Positions 1 to 6,453 are shown, counted from the first letter of the stretch. The stretch is DNA of 7,446 nucleotides from Deltaproteobacteria bacterium (GCA_005879255.1 VBKY01000574.1:1-7446), one strand, 5' to 3'. Notes: generated by a model not told the origin, from the sequence alone. Program-made: numbers and translations.

Positions 1-125
1 GCCCTTAGCTCCCCAAGCACAATCGAGTTGACAAAAATATCATCCGCTTCCTGTAGGGCGGCTTTGATTTCGCGATGTCCGCGCATGAACGCTGAATAGG
101 CCGAGGTGTCGACCAAAAGCCGCAT
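1..125 (-). CDS. vapC: VapC-type PIN-domain ribonuclease toxin (N-terminal part)
   Basis: This is the toxin of a type II toxin-antitoxin pair. PIN-domain toxins are Mg2+-dependent ribonucleases that typically cleave tRNA or rRNA and are held inactive by the partner antitoxin. The visible 41 residues begin MRLLVDTSAYSAFMRG and run to IVLGELR, where the window ends. The first acidic residue of the PIN active site (D6 in LLVDTS) and the second (E39 in LGELR) are both present at the spacing usual for the family; the remaining acidic residues lie outside the window. The ATG overlaps the antitoxin stop as TAATG, so translation is probably coupled to vapB and the toxin depends on the vapB promoter. 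Family assignment is firm from motif and context; the RNA target cannot be read from the sequence. The gene is partial only because of the window edge. Confidence 0.9.
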   Translation of the reverse strand, partial: MRLLVDTSAYSAFMRGHREIKAALQEADDIFVNSIVLGELR

Positions 126-388
126 TACTTCCAGAGGTCGGGATCGATGGTGCGCTGATCCGCTAGGGACTTGTCAAACTCGGCCGCTTCTTTTTTGGAC
201 CATGATCCGGCTAGATCATCGAGATCATGGTGTCGGGGTTGCCGGCTTTTCTTTTTCTCCCGCACACTCACTCGGTTGCCAAGCAAACTGATGACGGCCT
301 TGTTAAGGCTCATGCCCTTCCGACTCGCCTCCTTGCGAATAGCTTCGGCGACATCGGGCGGCAGACTTCTCAATGTGACGGCTTTCAT
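125..388 (-). CDS. vapB: VapB-like ribbon-helix-helix antitoxin
   Basis: An 87-residue antitoxin directly upstream of the PIN toxin. Residues 1-37 (MKAVTLRSLPPDVAEAI and onward) match a ribbon-helix-helix DNA-binding domain: a short beta strand with the T-L-R-S-L-P pattern, helix one (PPDVAEAIRKEASRKG) and helix two (SLNKAVISLLG). The C-terminal half is basic and then acidic (REKKKSRQPRHH, DLDDLAGSW, ending PDLWK) and would be the toxin-binding tail. I chose the ATG at 388 because AGGAG lies just before it, with only 3 bases between, and because a plausible promoter -10 lies about 40 bases upstream. An in-frame ATG at 406 has no ribosome binding site. The frame stays open upstream to 880 through a repeat array, but that extension is unlike any antitoxin. 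Family members usually repress their own promoter together with the toxin. Confidence 0.88.
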   Translation of the reverse strand: MKAVTLRSLPPDVAEAIRKEASRKGMSLNKAVISLLGNRVSVREKKKSRQPRHHDLDDLAGSWSKKEAAEFDKSLADQRTIDPDLWK

Positions 389-402
389 AAACTCCTGTAT
401 GT

Positions 403-430
403 GCATCAGTGTTGCAGCATCATGCATCAT
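403..430. promoter_or_regulatory. GCATCA direct repeats, possible VapB operator
   Basis: GCATCA occurs at 403, 417 and 424 on the plus strand; the last two form a perfect 7-bp tandem GCATCAT (417-430). Spacings are 14 and 7 bases. The tandem pair overlaps the candidate -10 and start site of vapBC. Ribbon-helix-helix antitoxins characteristically bind short repeated sites over their own promoter, so autoregulation is a reasonable inference, but it is not shown by sequence alone. Confidence 0.35.
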
Positions 431-453
431 AACAGGTGCCACAGTCGATGCAA
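426..453 (-). promoter_or_regulatory. Candidate promoter of vapBC
   Basis: On the minus strand a TATGAT hexamer (426-431, five of six matches to the sigma-70 -10 consensus) follows a weak TTGCAT -35 (448-453) at a 16-base spacing. Transcription would begin near 419, giving a leader of about 30 bases before the ATG at 388. This supports the shorter vapB start. It is a consensus match only; the -35 matches poorly. Confidence 0.4.
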
Positions 454-489
454 TACCGTGTTTGTGAGTGTGCTCCAATAAAGAGGTGG

Positions 490-703
490 GATCGGTCCGT
501 TCCAATGGTTCCAGCCGTTCCACCGCTTCGCTCCGTTCAAAACGTTTATCGGATTGATTCCGTTTCAAATGTTCCAGACGTTCCAATAGTTCCATCGCTG
601 CGCTCCGTTCAAGTCGTTCAATCGCTGCGCTCACATAACACCGAGGCCCGTTCCAATTGTTCCAGTCGTTCCATCGCTGCGCTCCGTTCAAATCGTTTAG
701 GAT
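490..703. repeat. 9-bp phased GTTCCANNN array with three 54-bp higher-order copies
   Basis: From 490 the sequence follows a strict 9-base phase. GTTCCANNN units start at 499, 508, 517, 571, 580, 589, 650, 659 and 668, with related CTGCGCTCC-like units at 526, 598 and 677 and GTTCAA/GTTT units at 535, 544, 607, 616, 686 and 695. The order (three GTTCCANNN, one CTGCGCTCC, one GTTCAANNN, one degenerate GTTNNNNNN) occurs three times, at 499-552, 571-624 and 650-703. The copies are separated by 18 and 25 bases. The first intervening segment keeps the 9-base phase; the second adds 7 bases. Because the unit is a multiple of three, all frames that avoid stops stay open. The minus strand would read as a VERLEPLER-like three-residue repeat. 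I consider it an intergenic tandem repeat rather than a proven coding sequence. Confidence 0.8.
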
Positions 704-802
704 TTTTAGGACTCGGAGAGGGAACTTCCACGTTTCGAGAATTCCCGAAACGTCGAAATGAGTCAGATTATCCATGCTGCCGCGGGAATGAATCAATTTT
801 AC

Positions 803-880
803 TTGCTGGAATAATGACCTCAAAGAATCAAACTCTTCACGGCTTAGCTGAAACACGAAGTCCGCGGGAAAACGAAGCAT
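803..880 (-). pseudogene. Fragment of an ORF6N-domain (phage-type) protein
   Basis: The minus-strand translation here contains RFPADFVFQLSREEFDSL, closely resembling the conserved segment of the ORF6N DNA-binding domain, which typically reads RFPEDFMFQLT followed by EEFxNLRSQ. ORF6N proteins occur in prophages and mobile islands. Only about 25 residues are recognisable. An in-frame stop lies just upstream (899-901), where the domain's N-terminal half should be. After LFQQ the expected GGRRYLPY-type continuation is missing. The frame then continues through unrelated sequence and the repeat array into vapB. This looks like a decayed remnant; the match is from memory of the family and rests on one motif. 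Positions 704-802 and 881-1013 show no further gene. An 8-bp inverted repeat, ACGTTTCG/CGAAACGT (730-753), lacks a T-run and is not a convincing terminator. Confidence 0.55.
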
Positions 881-1013
881 CAGCCAAATGTCACAGGATC
901 AAGTCGTCGGAGAAATCAATTCAATTACACGGCTAACAATATGTCGCGGAGCCGCCGTCCAGAATCCATTACTCCTATTCGACAAGCCACCGGCGCGCCA
1001 CTTCACGCAATAG

Positions 1014-2138
1014 CTATTTTATTGAGTGATCCACCAGATTTTTTTTGACTATTTCGGGCTTGAACGTGAAAACGTTTGGATCATTGAGGTCGACGATCAC
1101 CCGAACCCAGTGCACGTCAGGGGTACCGAAAGTTTCAAGCCTCGTAAAGTTCTCGATGACCCGACCAGTTGTGGAGTTAACAAGCGGCTGGTCGATACGA
1201 AAGATGTGGCTATCTCCATGAACCATAACTACGGGTCCGTTAAAAGCCAGAGTCTCCGCCTCTAGCGCGGATAAGAAGTCGTCGTAGCCCGTCTTCGGTC
1301 TCTTCTCTGGACGGTTGATTGGCGAATTTAAAAAATACCTTCGAAAGCGTGATTCTGACCAGGAGTTCTGAAAACCAGGATTGGCTTGGGCAAGGATTGT
1401 GATTGCTTTGTTCCCGTTCCGCTTGGCCAACTCAAAGGCTTGCTTCATCCAAGCCAAATTCGCCCCGTTCCGCTCGTTATATTCCGCATCCATTTCTCGT
1501 GTGCGGCCAAAGTTGTTGTTGCTGCCAACCATATGAAGCGTGACAAACAACACGTCGCCGTGGATCCAACGCACATTTTCACGGAACTTTCCGTACTTTG
1601 GATCATCGCTCTGCCGGATTAAAGTCAGTGTCCGCTGTCCCAAGGTTTGGTCACCTTGGAAAAATATCTCACGGACTCGTGCGAGCCGTTCCAGGGGATC
1701 ATTACTCTGGTGCTTCACTGCGTGGCAATCCGTCCATTCATTATCACCGGGAGTGTAGATGAAAGGACGCTTTGATCTCTGGAACTCATCTCTTCGGTGA
1801 TAGAAAGTTTCGTTGGTGCACGGTACGGACTTAAATGCGCGAGGGTTAATGTTATAAGTACGGGGATCAATTTCAATGTCACCAACGTGAACGACAAAGG
1901 AAATATTGGCCTCGTTAAGGGCATCAATGAGGTTGGGAAACTTTTCCTCATCCTCGACAGTATATTGCTGATCTCCAATTACTCCGAATTCGAACCTGAT
2001 CGCCTGGCTTTCCCCGCGCTGCTGAACCATCGTGCAGCCGGTCATAACGCCCAGCCAGAATAGGAGCTTTAGTATGGATCCTAATCGTGGTCTGCCAGTC
2101 TTTCTCCGAATAAGCGCGGCTCTAAAAATTTCCTCCAT
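1014..2138 (-). CDS. Exported calcineurin-like metallophosphoesterase
   Basis: A 374-residue two-metal phosphoesterase of the calcineurin-like superfamily; the substrate is unknown. Metal-site motifs appear in order: FGVIGDQQY (D56, the position of the usual D-x-H), VVHVGDIE (G86-D87), YTPGDNEWTDC (131-138, in place of the usual GNHE), LHMVGSNN (H202) and MVHGDSH (H308 and H312, in place of GHxH). An N-terminal segment (about 20-35, ILKLLFWLGVMTGC) is hydrophobic and follows a basic stretch. It ends in MTGC, a possible lipobox, so the protein is probably exported and may be a lipoprotein. I chose the ATG at 2138 because GGGAGG lies 5-6 bases upstream; a TTG at 2156 would add six residues but swallow that ribosome binding site. 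It lies 188 bases downstream of the next gene on the same strand, too far to assume an operon. That gap shows no clear terminator. Confidence 0.8.
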   Translation of the reverse strand: MEEIFRAALIRRKTGRPRLGSILKLLFWLGVMTGCTMVQQRGESQAIRFEFGVIGDQQYTVEDEEKFPNLIDALNEANISFVVHVGDIEIDPRTYNINPRAFKSVPCTNETFYHRRDEFQRSKRPFIYTPGDNEWTDCHAVKHQSNDPLERLARVREIFFQGDQTLGQRTLTLIRQSDDPKYGKFRENVRWIHGDVLFVTLHMVGSNNNFGRTREMDAEYNERNGANLAWMKQAFELAKRNGNKAITILAQANPGFQNSWSESRFRRYFLNSPINRPEKRPKTGYDDFLSALEAETLAFNGPVVMVHGDSHIFRIDQPLVNSTTGRVIENFTRLETFGTPDVHWVRVIVDLNDPNVFTFKPEIVKKNLVDHSIK

Positions 2139-2326
2139 ACCCACCTCCCGTTTCAACTAATTCCAATCTCATCTTGTGTTTTTCTGACCATCGCTGTTCG
2201 CAGGCGTGGCCTAACGCTAGTTCACCGCAGAATTAAATTGATCGATACGTCAGTGCGATATCACGGAAGAATGCTTTGTAAGAGAATTGAGTTCAATCCT
2301 GGCACCATCGCGTGGTTATGCGACGG

Positions 2327-3313
2327 TTACTTGATCACCTTGTTAGCGCGCTCAAGCACGCGGACTGGAATTGTCAGTCCAATCTGTTTTGCCGCTTTAA
2401 GGTTAATGATGAATTCAAACTTCGTTGCCTGCTGCACCGGCAAATCAGCCGGCTTGGCACCTTTCAAGATCTTGTCCACGTAAACAGCCGCGCGCCGATA
2501 GAGGTCAGTGTTGTCCGTCCCATACGACATGAGGCCGCCCTCATCGACATACTCCTTCTGTGGGTAGATAGCCGGCAACCGGTATTTGCCGGCAAGCTCG
2601 ACGATCCGCTTTCTTTCGACGAAAAAGCGCTGACCGGGGGTTGTCATAATCGCGTTGACCTGCTTCTGCTTTGCGGTTTGAAAGGCGCTCTCTAAACCTT
2701 TGGCGTCGGGTTGAGTCTCGATCTCCTCCAATTTTAGCTTCAGTGCCAGGGCCGCAGATCTGAGCTCTCCCAGTTGGAGGTCCCCTAGTACGCCTCTCGG
2801 CGACCGCAGAACTCCAACTCGTGAGAGTCTGGGGACTGCGTCCTTGAGTATCTCTAGCCTTTTGGTAATTAGTTCGGGCGCTAAACCCGAGTTCCCGGTG
2901 ATATTGCCTCCCGGCCGCGCCAGACTGGCAATCAGACCAGCACCCACGGGGTCCACAGCGTTCATCATCACGATGGGGATGCTACTGGTTGCTTCCTTCG
3001 CAGCTAACGGAGTCGGTCCCCCTGAGACCACGATCAGATCAACCTTAAGACGAACCAAGTCCGCCGCAAGCTCAGGTAGCCGTTCAAGCTTTTGCTCGGC
3101 AAACCGATACTCGATGGTGATATTTTTTCCTTCACTCCATCCAAGCTTGCTCAGCTCTTGCCGGAACGCCTCCAAGAGAACCGCGCTGCCTGAAGCAGTG
3201 CTATTATCCAGGAAACCAATGCGGAGGATTTTTCCCGTCTGCGCGTTGGCTATCACTCCAACAGCAAGCAGCGCCACTACAAACAGGATTGATAAGAGAC
3301 CAGCTTTCCTCAT
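2327..3313 (-). CDS. ABC transporter substrate-binding protein, ABC_sub_bind (TrpX/DUF534-like) family
   Basis: A 328-residue periplasmic binding protein of the ABC_sub_bind family, which folds like type I periplasmic binding proteins. Residues 1-25 are a signal peptide (MRKAG, a hydrophobic core, then VIANAQ). Family hallmarks follow: LRIGFLDN, FRQELSKLGWSEGKNI, IEYRFAEQKLERLPELA, DLVRLKVDLIVVSGG, IPIVMMNAVDPVGAGLI, SLARPGGNITG, and near the C-terminus RRAAVYVDKILKGAKP and LPVQQATKFEFIINLKAAK. Length is normal. Ligands in the family are diverse and often unknown; characterised relatives include aromatic amino acid binders, but nothing here fixes the ligand. The start is uncertain: the ATG at 3313 gives a clean signal peptide, and an ATG at 3322 with a weak upstream CGAG is equally possible. 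The frame stays open to 3457 without signal-like sequence. It is transcribed divergently from the NMT1-like gene across a gap of about 200 bases. No permease or ATPase gene adjoins it. Confidence 0.9.
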   Translation of the reverse strand: MRKAGLLSILFVVALLAVGVIANAQTGKILRIGFLDNSTASGSAVLLEAFRQELSKLGWSEGKNITIEYRFAEQKLERLPELAADLVRLKVDLIVVSGGPTPLAAKEATSSIPIVMMNAVDPVGAGLIASLARPGGNITGNSGLAPELITKRLEILKDAVPRLSRVGVLRSPRGVLGDLQLGELRSAALALKLKLEEIETQPDAKGLESAFQTAKQKQVNAIMTTPGQRFFVERKRIVELAGKYRLPAIYPQKEYVDEGGLMSYGTDNTDLYRRAAVYVDKILKGAKPADLPVQQATKFEFIINLKAAKQIGLTIPVRVLERANKVIK

Positions 3314-3510
3314 TGCACACATGCACTCGTTAGTATCACGCAGGCGGTAGCAGAGAAAGGCGAGATTTACTGATAGGAAGGCGACAGGGATTCGTGAATT
3401 AGGAGGGCCAAAACCCGACCAGATGGGAACTTGGAAGGATTTAGCTATATCAGTCAATCCTCATTCGGCAGCATGCCCGGATTCCGACTTACATCCGAGG
3501 GATTTTCGCC

Positions 3511-3538
3511 TTGACAGATGTAACGGATGGGATAGAGA
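3511..3538 (+). promoter_or_regulatory. TTGACA box coinciding with the TTG start of the next gene
   Basis: TTGACA at 3511-3516 is a perfect sigma-70 -35 hexamer, and a poor -10 (TAGAGA, 3533-3538) follows after 16 bases. If it is used, transcription would start near 3545, next to the in-frame GTG at 3547, giving an essentially leaderless message. It would also rule out the TTG at 3511 as start. The -10 matches only three of six positions, so this is tentative. Confidence 0.2.
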
Positions 3539-4509
3539 ATTCGCGCGTGAGAGAGAACAGCATAATCGGGCCGTTCGCCCGGCAACACCGCTTGTTATTA
3601 TCGACGTGGCTGACAATTGCGTCGTGCTTCTATTTGCCGCCGGTTTCGGCCGAACCGGTTGTGGTCAGCTATCCAAGCCGATCCCTCACAAGCTTTTTGA
3701 TTCCTGAGATCGCGCGGCAAAGAGGGTTTTTTCTCGCTGAAGGGATGGGAGGCATCGACATAAAAGCTCTCCTCACCGGCGATGTGGATTATGTGATGGC
3801 CAGCGGTAGCGCCGTCAGCGCATTTGTCGCGGGCATACCGGTGCGTTTGGTCTTGGGACAGGTAAGCAGGGCCGAACACGTGTTGATGGCGCAAAACAAA
3901 TATCGTCAGGTGAAGGATCTCAAAGGCCAGACCATCGGATCGTTGAATCCGGGCGGTCTCGTCGATGCACTGTTGCGCCAGATTCTTTCAAAGAACGGAC
4001 TGGATCCTGATCGCGACGTGGTGCTCATCAATCTCGGCGGAACGCCGGAGCGATATGCCGCGCTGAAATCAGGGACGGTTGCGGCCACAGTGCTGGGGGC
4101 GCCGCACAACTTTCGCGCCGAGCGGGACGGATTTCGAAAAATCGCATCGGCCGCCGATTATGCGCAAGTGCCGACGAGCGGATTGACGGTTCGCAGCGAC
4201 CGAATAGTCAAACAACCGCAACAAATTAAAAAAATGATACGAGGAACACTTCGAGCCATGAGGTTTATGCGCGAAAACCGCGGTGACACGATCGCGACCG
4301 TCATTCGGGAACTGGGGATGGACTCTGAGAGCGCGACCAAAGGCTACGAACAGATAGTCAGTCTGATGAGCGAAGACGGCCACGTTCAAGCCGAGGGCGT
4401 GCAATTCCTGATCGATCTTGCGCGCCAATCTCAACGGATCAACAAACCTTTGACGGCTGCCCAGATGATCGATCATTCCTTGTTGGAGGAAGTTTTGGCA
4501 GGCAAATAG
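3511..4509 (+). CDS. NMT1/SsuA-like ABC transporter substrate-binding protein
   Basis: A 332-residue periplasmic binding protein of the NMT1/SsuA/TauA-like group, whose members deliver sulfonates, nitrate, thiamine precursors or unknown compounds to ABC importers. A signal peptide occupies residues 25-47 (RQHRLLL, hydrophobic core, PPVSA, then EP). Mature features are VVVSYPSRS, IARQRGFFLAEG, ALLTGDVDYVMASGSA, VSAFVAGIPVRLVLG, VKDLKGQTIGSLNPGG, INLGGTPERYAALKSGTV, TVRSDRIVKQP and a C-terminal helical region. Between LAEGM (79) and IDIKALLTG (82-90), roughly 8-10 residues usual in relatives (the EVELV-like strand) are absent. No ATG start exists: TTG at 3511 has GAGGG 9 bases upstream, and GTG at 3547 is the alternative and leaves the signal peptide intact. 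It lies 29 bases before the next binding-protein gene, so the two are probably co-transcribed. The ligand is unknown. Confidence 0.88.
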   Translation: MTDVTDGIENSRVRENSIIGPFARQHRLLLSTWLTIASCFYLPPVSAEPVVVSYPSRSLTSFLIPEIARQRGFFLAEGMGGIDIKALLTGDVDYVMASGSAVSAFVAGIPVRLVLGQVSRAEHVLMAQNKYRQVKDLKGQTIGSLNPGGLVDALLRQILSKNGLDPDRDVVLINLGGTPERYAALKSGTVAATVLGAPHNFRAERDGFRKIASAADYAQVPTSGLTVRSDRIVKQPQQIKKMIRGTLRAMRFMRENRGDTIATVIRELGMDSESATKGYEQIVSLMSEDGHVQAEGVQFLIDLARQSQRINKPLTAAQMIDHSLLEEVLAGK

Positions 4510-4538
4510 ATTTTCAAACCGGGAGATTAGAATAAGAA

Positions 4539-5567
4539 ATGAAGAAAACTTGTCGGTTCTTTCCTAGATGGTTCTTGCTGGTGTTCGCCCTAGAACTGTT
4601 TTTTTCGGGTGCGGTTTTTCCGCAGGCGCCGGGTGGACAGGCTAGCCTCATCGAGGGCGCCAAAAAAGAAGGTCGAGTCAACTGGTACGGTGCGCTGAAC
4701 ATCAATGACAGCAACGCGCTTTTGAGTCGTTTTGAACAGAAATACCCTTTCATCAAAACCGAACTTCTCCGAGCGGGTAATGAACAACTTCTAAACCGCA
4801 TTTTGACAGAAGACAGCGCGGGTCGCGGCGCGGTGGACCTGGCCAATCTCACTTCCATCAATGCGCTAAAAAGGCGCGGACTCTTGCAGGTCCATCGTTC
4901 CCTGGAATTTTCGGCTTATCCGCCGCAATTCAAGGATGCGGACGGCTACTGGGCAACTCTCTATAATATCTACTACGTGATTGGTTATAACCCGAAAATG
5001 GTAAGCGCAAAGGATGCGCCGAAAAACTGGGATGATTTTCTCGATCCTAAGTGGAAAGGGAAAATCGGTATGGATCAAGAGGAATACGAGTGGTATGGCG
5101 CCACGATCCATTATTGGGGTCGTGACAAGGCGCAAAAATTCCATCGAGCTCTGGCCAAGCAGGGCGTTCATTGGAACAGGGGCCACACGATGATCTCGCA
5201 GCTGATGGCGGCCGGTGAATTTCCTTTGGGAATTGTCTACGCGCATCGCGTCGAATCCATGAAAAAATCCGGAGCGCCTATCGAGTGGGTCAAGACCGCG
5301 GATCCGGTATTCGTGATTCTTGCCCCGGTCGCCGTAGCGGCCAAGGCGCGTAACCCCAATGCGGCCAAGCTGCTGATGGATTTCGTTCTTTCGCGAGAAG
5401 CGCAACTGGTGCTGCGAAACGCCAACCGGTTGTCCGGACGGCTCGATGTCGAACCTTTGGCGCCGGAGATGCATCCGAGCAAATTAAAGATTGCGCCAAT
5501 CGATCCGAGTGTGGGAGAAGAATTGCCCAAATACAGCAAGGAGTTTCGTGAAATCTATTTCCGCTAG
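4539..5567 (+). CDS. COG1840 (Fe3+-type) extracellular solute-binding protein
   Basis: A 342-residue periplasmic binding protein of the class 2 (PotD/AfuA-like) fold. Residues 1-29 form a signal peptide (MKKTCRFFPRW, hydrophobic core, AVFPQA). Mature features include LIEGAKKEGRVNWYGAL, ALLSRFEQKYPFIKTELLRAG, YWATLYNIYYVIGYNPKMV, WDDFLDPKWKGKIGMD, QLMAAGEFPLGIVYAHRV, VILAPVAVAAKARNPNAAK and LLMDFVLSREAQ, the typical order in this group. Annotation pipelines often label such proteins as iron(III) binding. However, the paired tyrosines that bind iron in FbpA-type proteins sit in the C-terminal half, and I do not see an equivalent pair there, so the ligand is open. The ATG at 4539 is the only sensible start; GGGAG lies 12-14 bases upstream, rather far. 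It follows the NMT1-like gene by 29 bases and ends 47 bases before the convergent epimerase remnant; I see no terminator hairpin in that gap. Confidence 0.9.
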   Translation: MKKTCRFFPRWFLLVFALELFFSGAVFPQAPGGQASLIEGAKKEGRVNWYGALNINDSNALLSRFEQKYPFIKTELLRAGNEQLLNRILTEDSAGRGAVDLANLTSINALKRRGLLQVHRSLEFSAYPPQFKDADGYWATLYNIYYVIGYNPKMVSAKDAPKNWDDFLDPKWKGKIGMDQEEYEWYGATIHYWGRDKAQKFHRALAKQGVHWNRGHTMISQLMAAGEFPLGIVYAHRVESMKKSGAPIEWVKTADPVFVILAPVAVAAKARNPNAAKLLMDFVLSREAQLVLRNANRLSGRLDVEPLAPEMHPSKLKIAPIDPSVGEELPKYSKEFREIYFR

Positions 5568-5614
5568 CTCGATGTTTTTCCTTATGGCAACAGCATGCGG
5601 TTCCGGTCGACGCT

Positions 5615-6408
5615 TCAGTCGCGGCGCCAAGAATGAACCGGCTGCCAGCCGAGCAGCGCTTTTGCGCGGCCGTTGGAGTAGGGTCCCTTGCTGCCCGTCA
5701 AGCTGCGCGCTTTGTCGCCGATGCTCGGCATGACGCGCAGGTAAAGATCACAGAGCGGCTCGGCTACCGTGCTATCGTCGGCGACGATGAACAACGCCGT
5801 ATTGCTCGGGATCGAGCGCTCGACCGCCAGTCGAAAGGCGACGGCCAAATCGCGCGCGTCGATGTAACTGTAGGCGTGGAGAGCTCGTCAGGAGTGACCA
5901 CACCGCTCGGGCGCAGCATCACGGTTTCTAAACCTTTGCGGGTGTACGAACGCGCGATGGTTTCGCCGATCTCCTTCGATAGACCGTAGACGTCTTCCGG
6001 GCGCAGCGGATGATCCTCATCGATCGGCAGATAGTCCGGCACAAAGCGCTCGCTATAGCTCCAGCCGACGATGGCATTGCTGCTCGCCGAGACGACTCGT
6101 TTGACGCCGAGCCGAAAGGCGGCATGATGGACGTTGAACGTGCCGACGACGTTGGTTTGATAGGTCACGGTGGCAGTGGCGATGTTGGGATTGTGAATTG
6201 CGGCGAGATGGATGACCGCGTCGGCGCCGACCATCGCTTCCATGACCTGGCCGAGATCCTGAACGTCGCCGACAAGGTATTTGATGGCGCCTCGCTCCGG
6301 CCCGGGCACGCGGTCGAGCACGGTGACTTCATGCGCCGCGCCATCGAGCAATTCGCGCACGACCCATTGACCGACTTTGCCGATCCCGCCGGTGACGAGA
6401 GTCTTCAT
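5615..6408 (-). pseudogene. NAD-dependent epimerase/dehydratase, broken by one frameshift
   Basis: An extended short-chain dehydrogenase (SDR) of the sugar epimerase/dehydratase type. The first part (176 codons from the ATG at 6408) has the NAD-binding TGGIGKVG motif (residues 6-13), VIHLAAIHNP (66-75), a candidate catalytic serine in SASSN (107-111), and YGLSK (Y141, K145), ending MLRPSGVVTPDEL. The second part, in another frame, begins AYSYIDARDLAVAFRLA and runs to GRAKALLGWQPVHSWRRD, the usual C-terminal ending, with its stop at 5615. The two frames join at 5876-5880, where five bases (TCCAC on the coding strand) replace a multiple of three. One lost base (TCCCAC would read SHAYSYIDARD) or a two-base duplication in CTCTC would explain it. 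As written, the first frame runs on into unrelated residues and terminates at 5764. Total length fits an intact protein of about 264 residues. A sequencing error is possible. The start has only a weak ribosome binding site. Confidence 0.85.
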
Positions 6409-6453
6409 TTTGCGGATTCGCCCGCCCCGTAGCGCAGATTTCGCATCGGAGAA

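Noticed and set aside
490..703. Possible CRISPR array
   Set aside because: The repeats are imperfect, internally periodic at 9 bases, and separated by unequal 18- and 25-base segments, the first of which keeps the same phase. No cas-like gene is nearby.
730..753. ACGTTTCG/CGAAACGT inverted repeat as a terminator
   Set aside because: No T-run follows on either strand, and there is no gene end next to it.
436..936. Plus-strand open frame across the repeat array with VPxVP-type repeats
   Set aside because: It lies antisense to the ORF6N remnant and array, has no ribosome binding site or recognisable domain, and its openness follows from the 9-base repeat phase.
1797..2063. Plus-strand frames inside the metallophosphoesterase and ABC_sub_bind genes
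   Set aside because: They are antisense shadows of well-supported genes with no family resemblance of their own.
2209..2222. GCCTAAC sequence resembling one end of an integron attC site
   Set aside because: I found no matching GTTAGGC partner at attC distance and no cassette or integrase nearby.
3640..3660. CCGGTT...AACCGG palindrome
   Set aside because: It lies within the signal-peptide coding region of a real gene, is only a six-base stem, and has no T-run.
5568..5614. Shared terminator between the convergent binding-protein gene and epimerase remnant
   Set aside because: There is a short T-run, but no stable hairpin could be found by eye in this 47-base gap.
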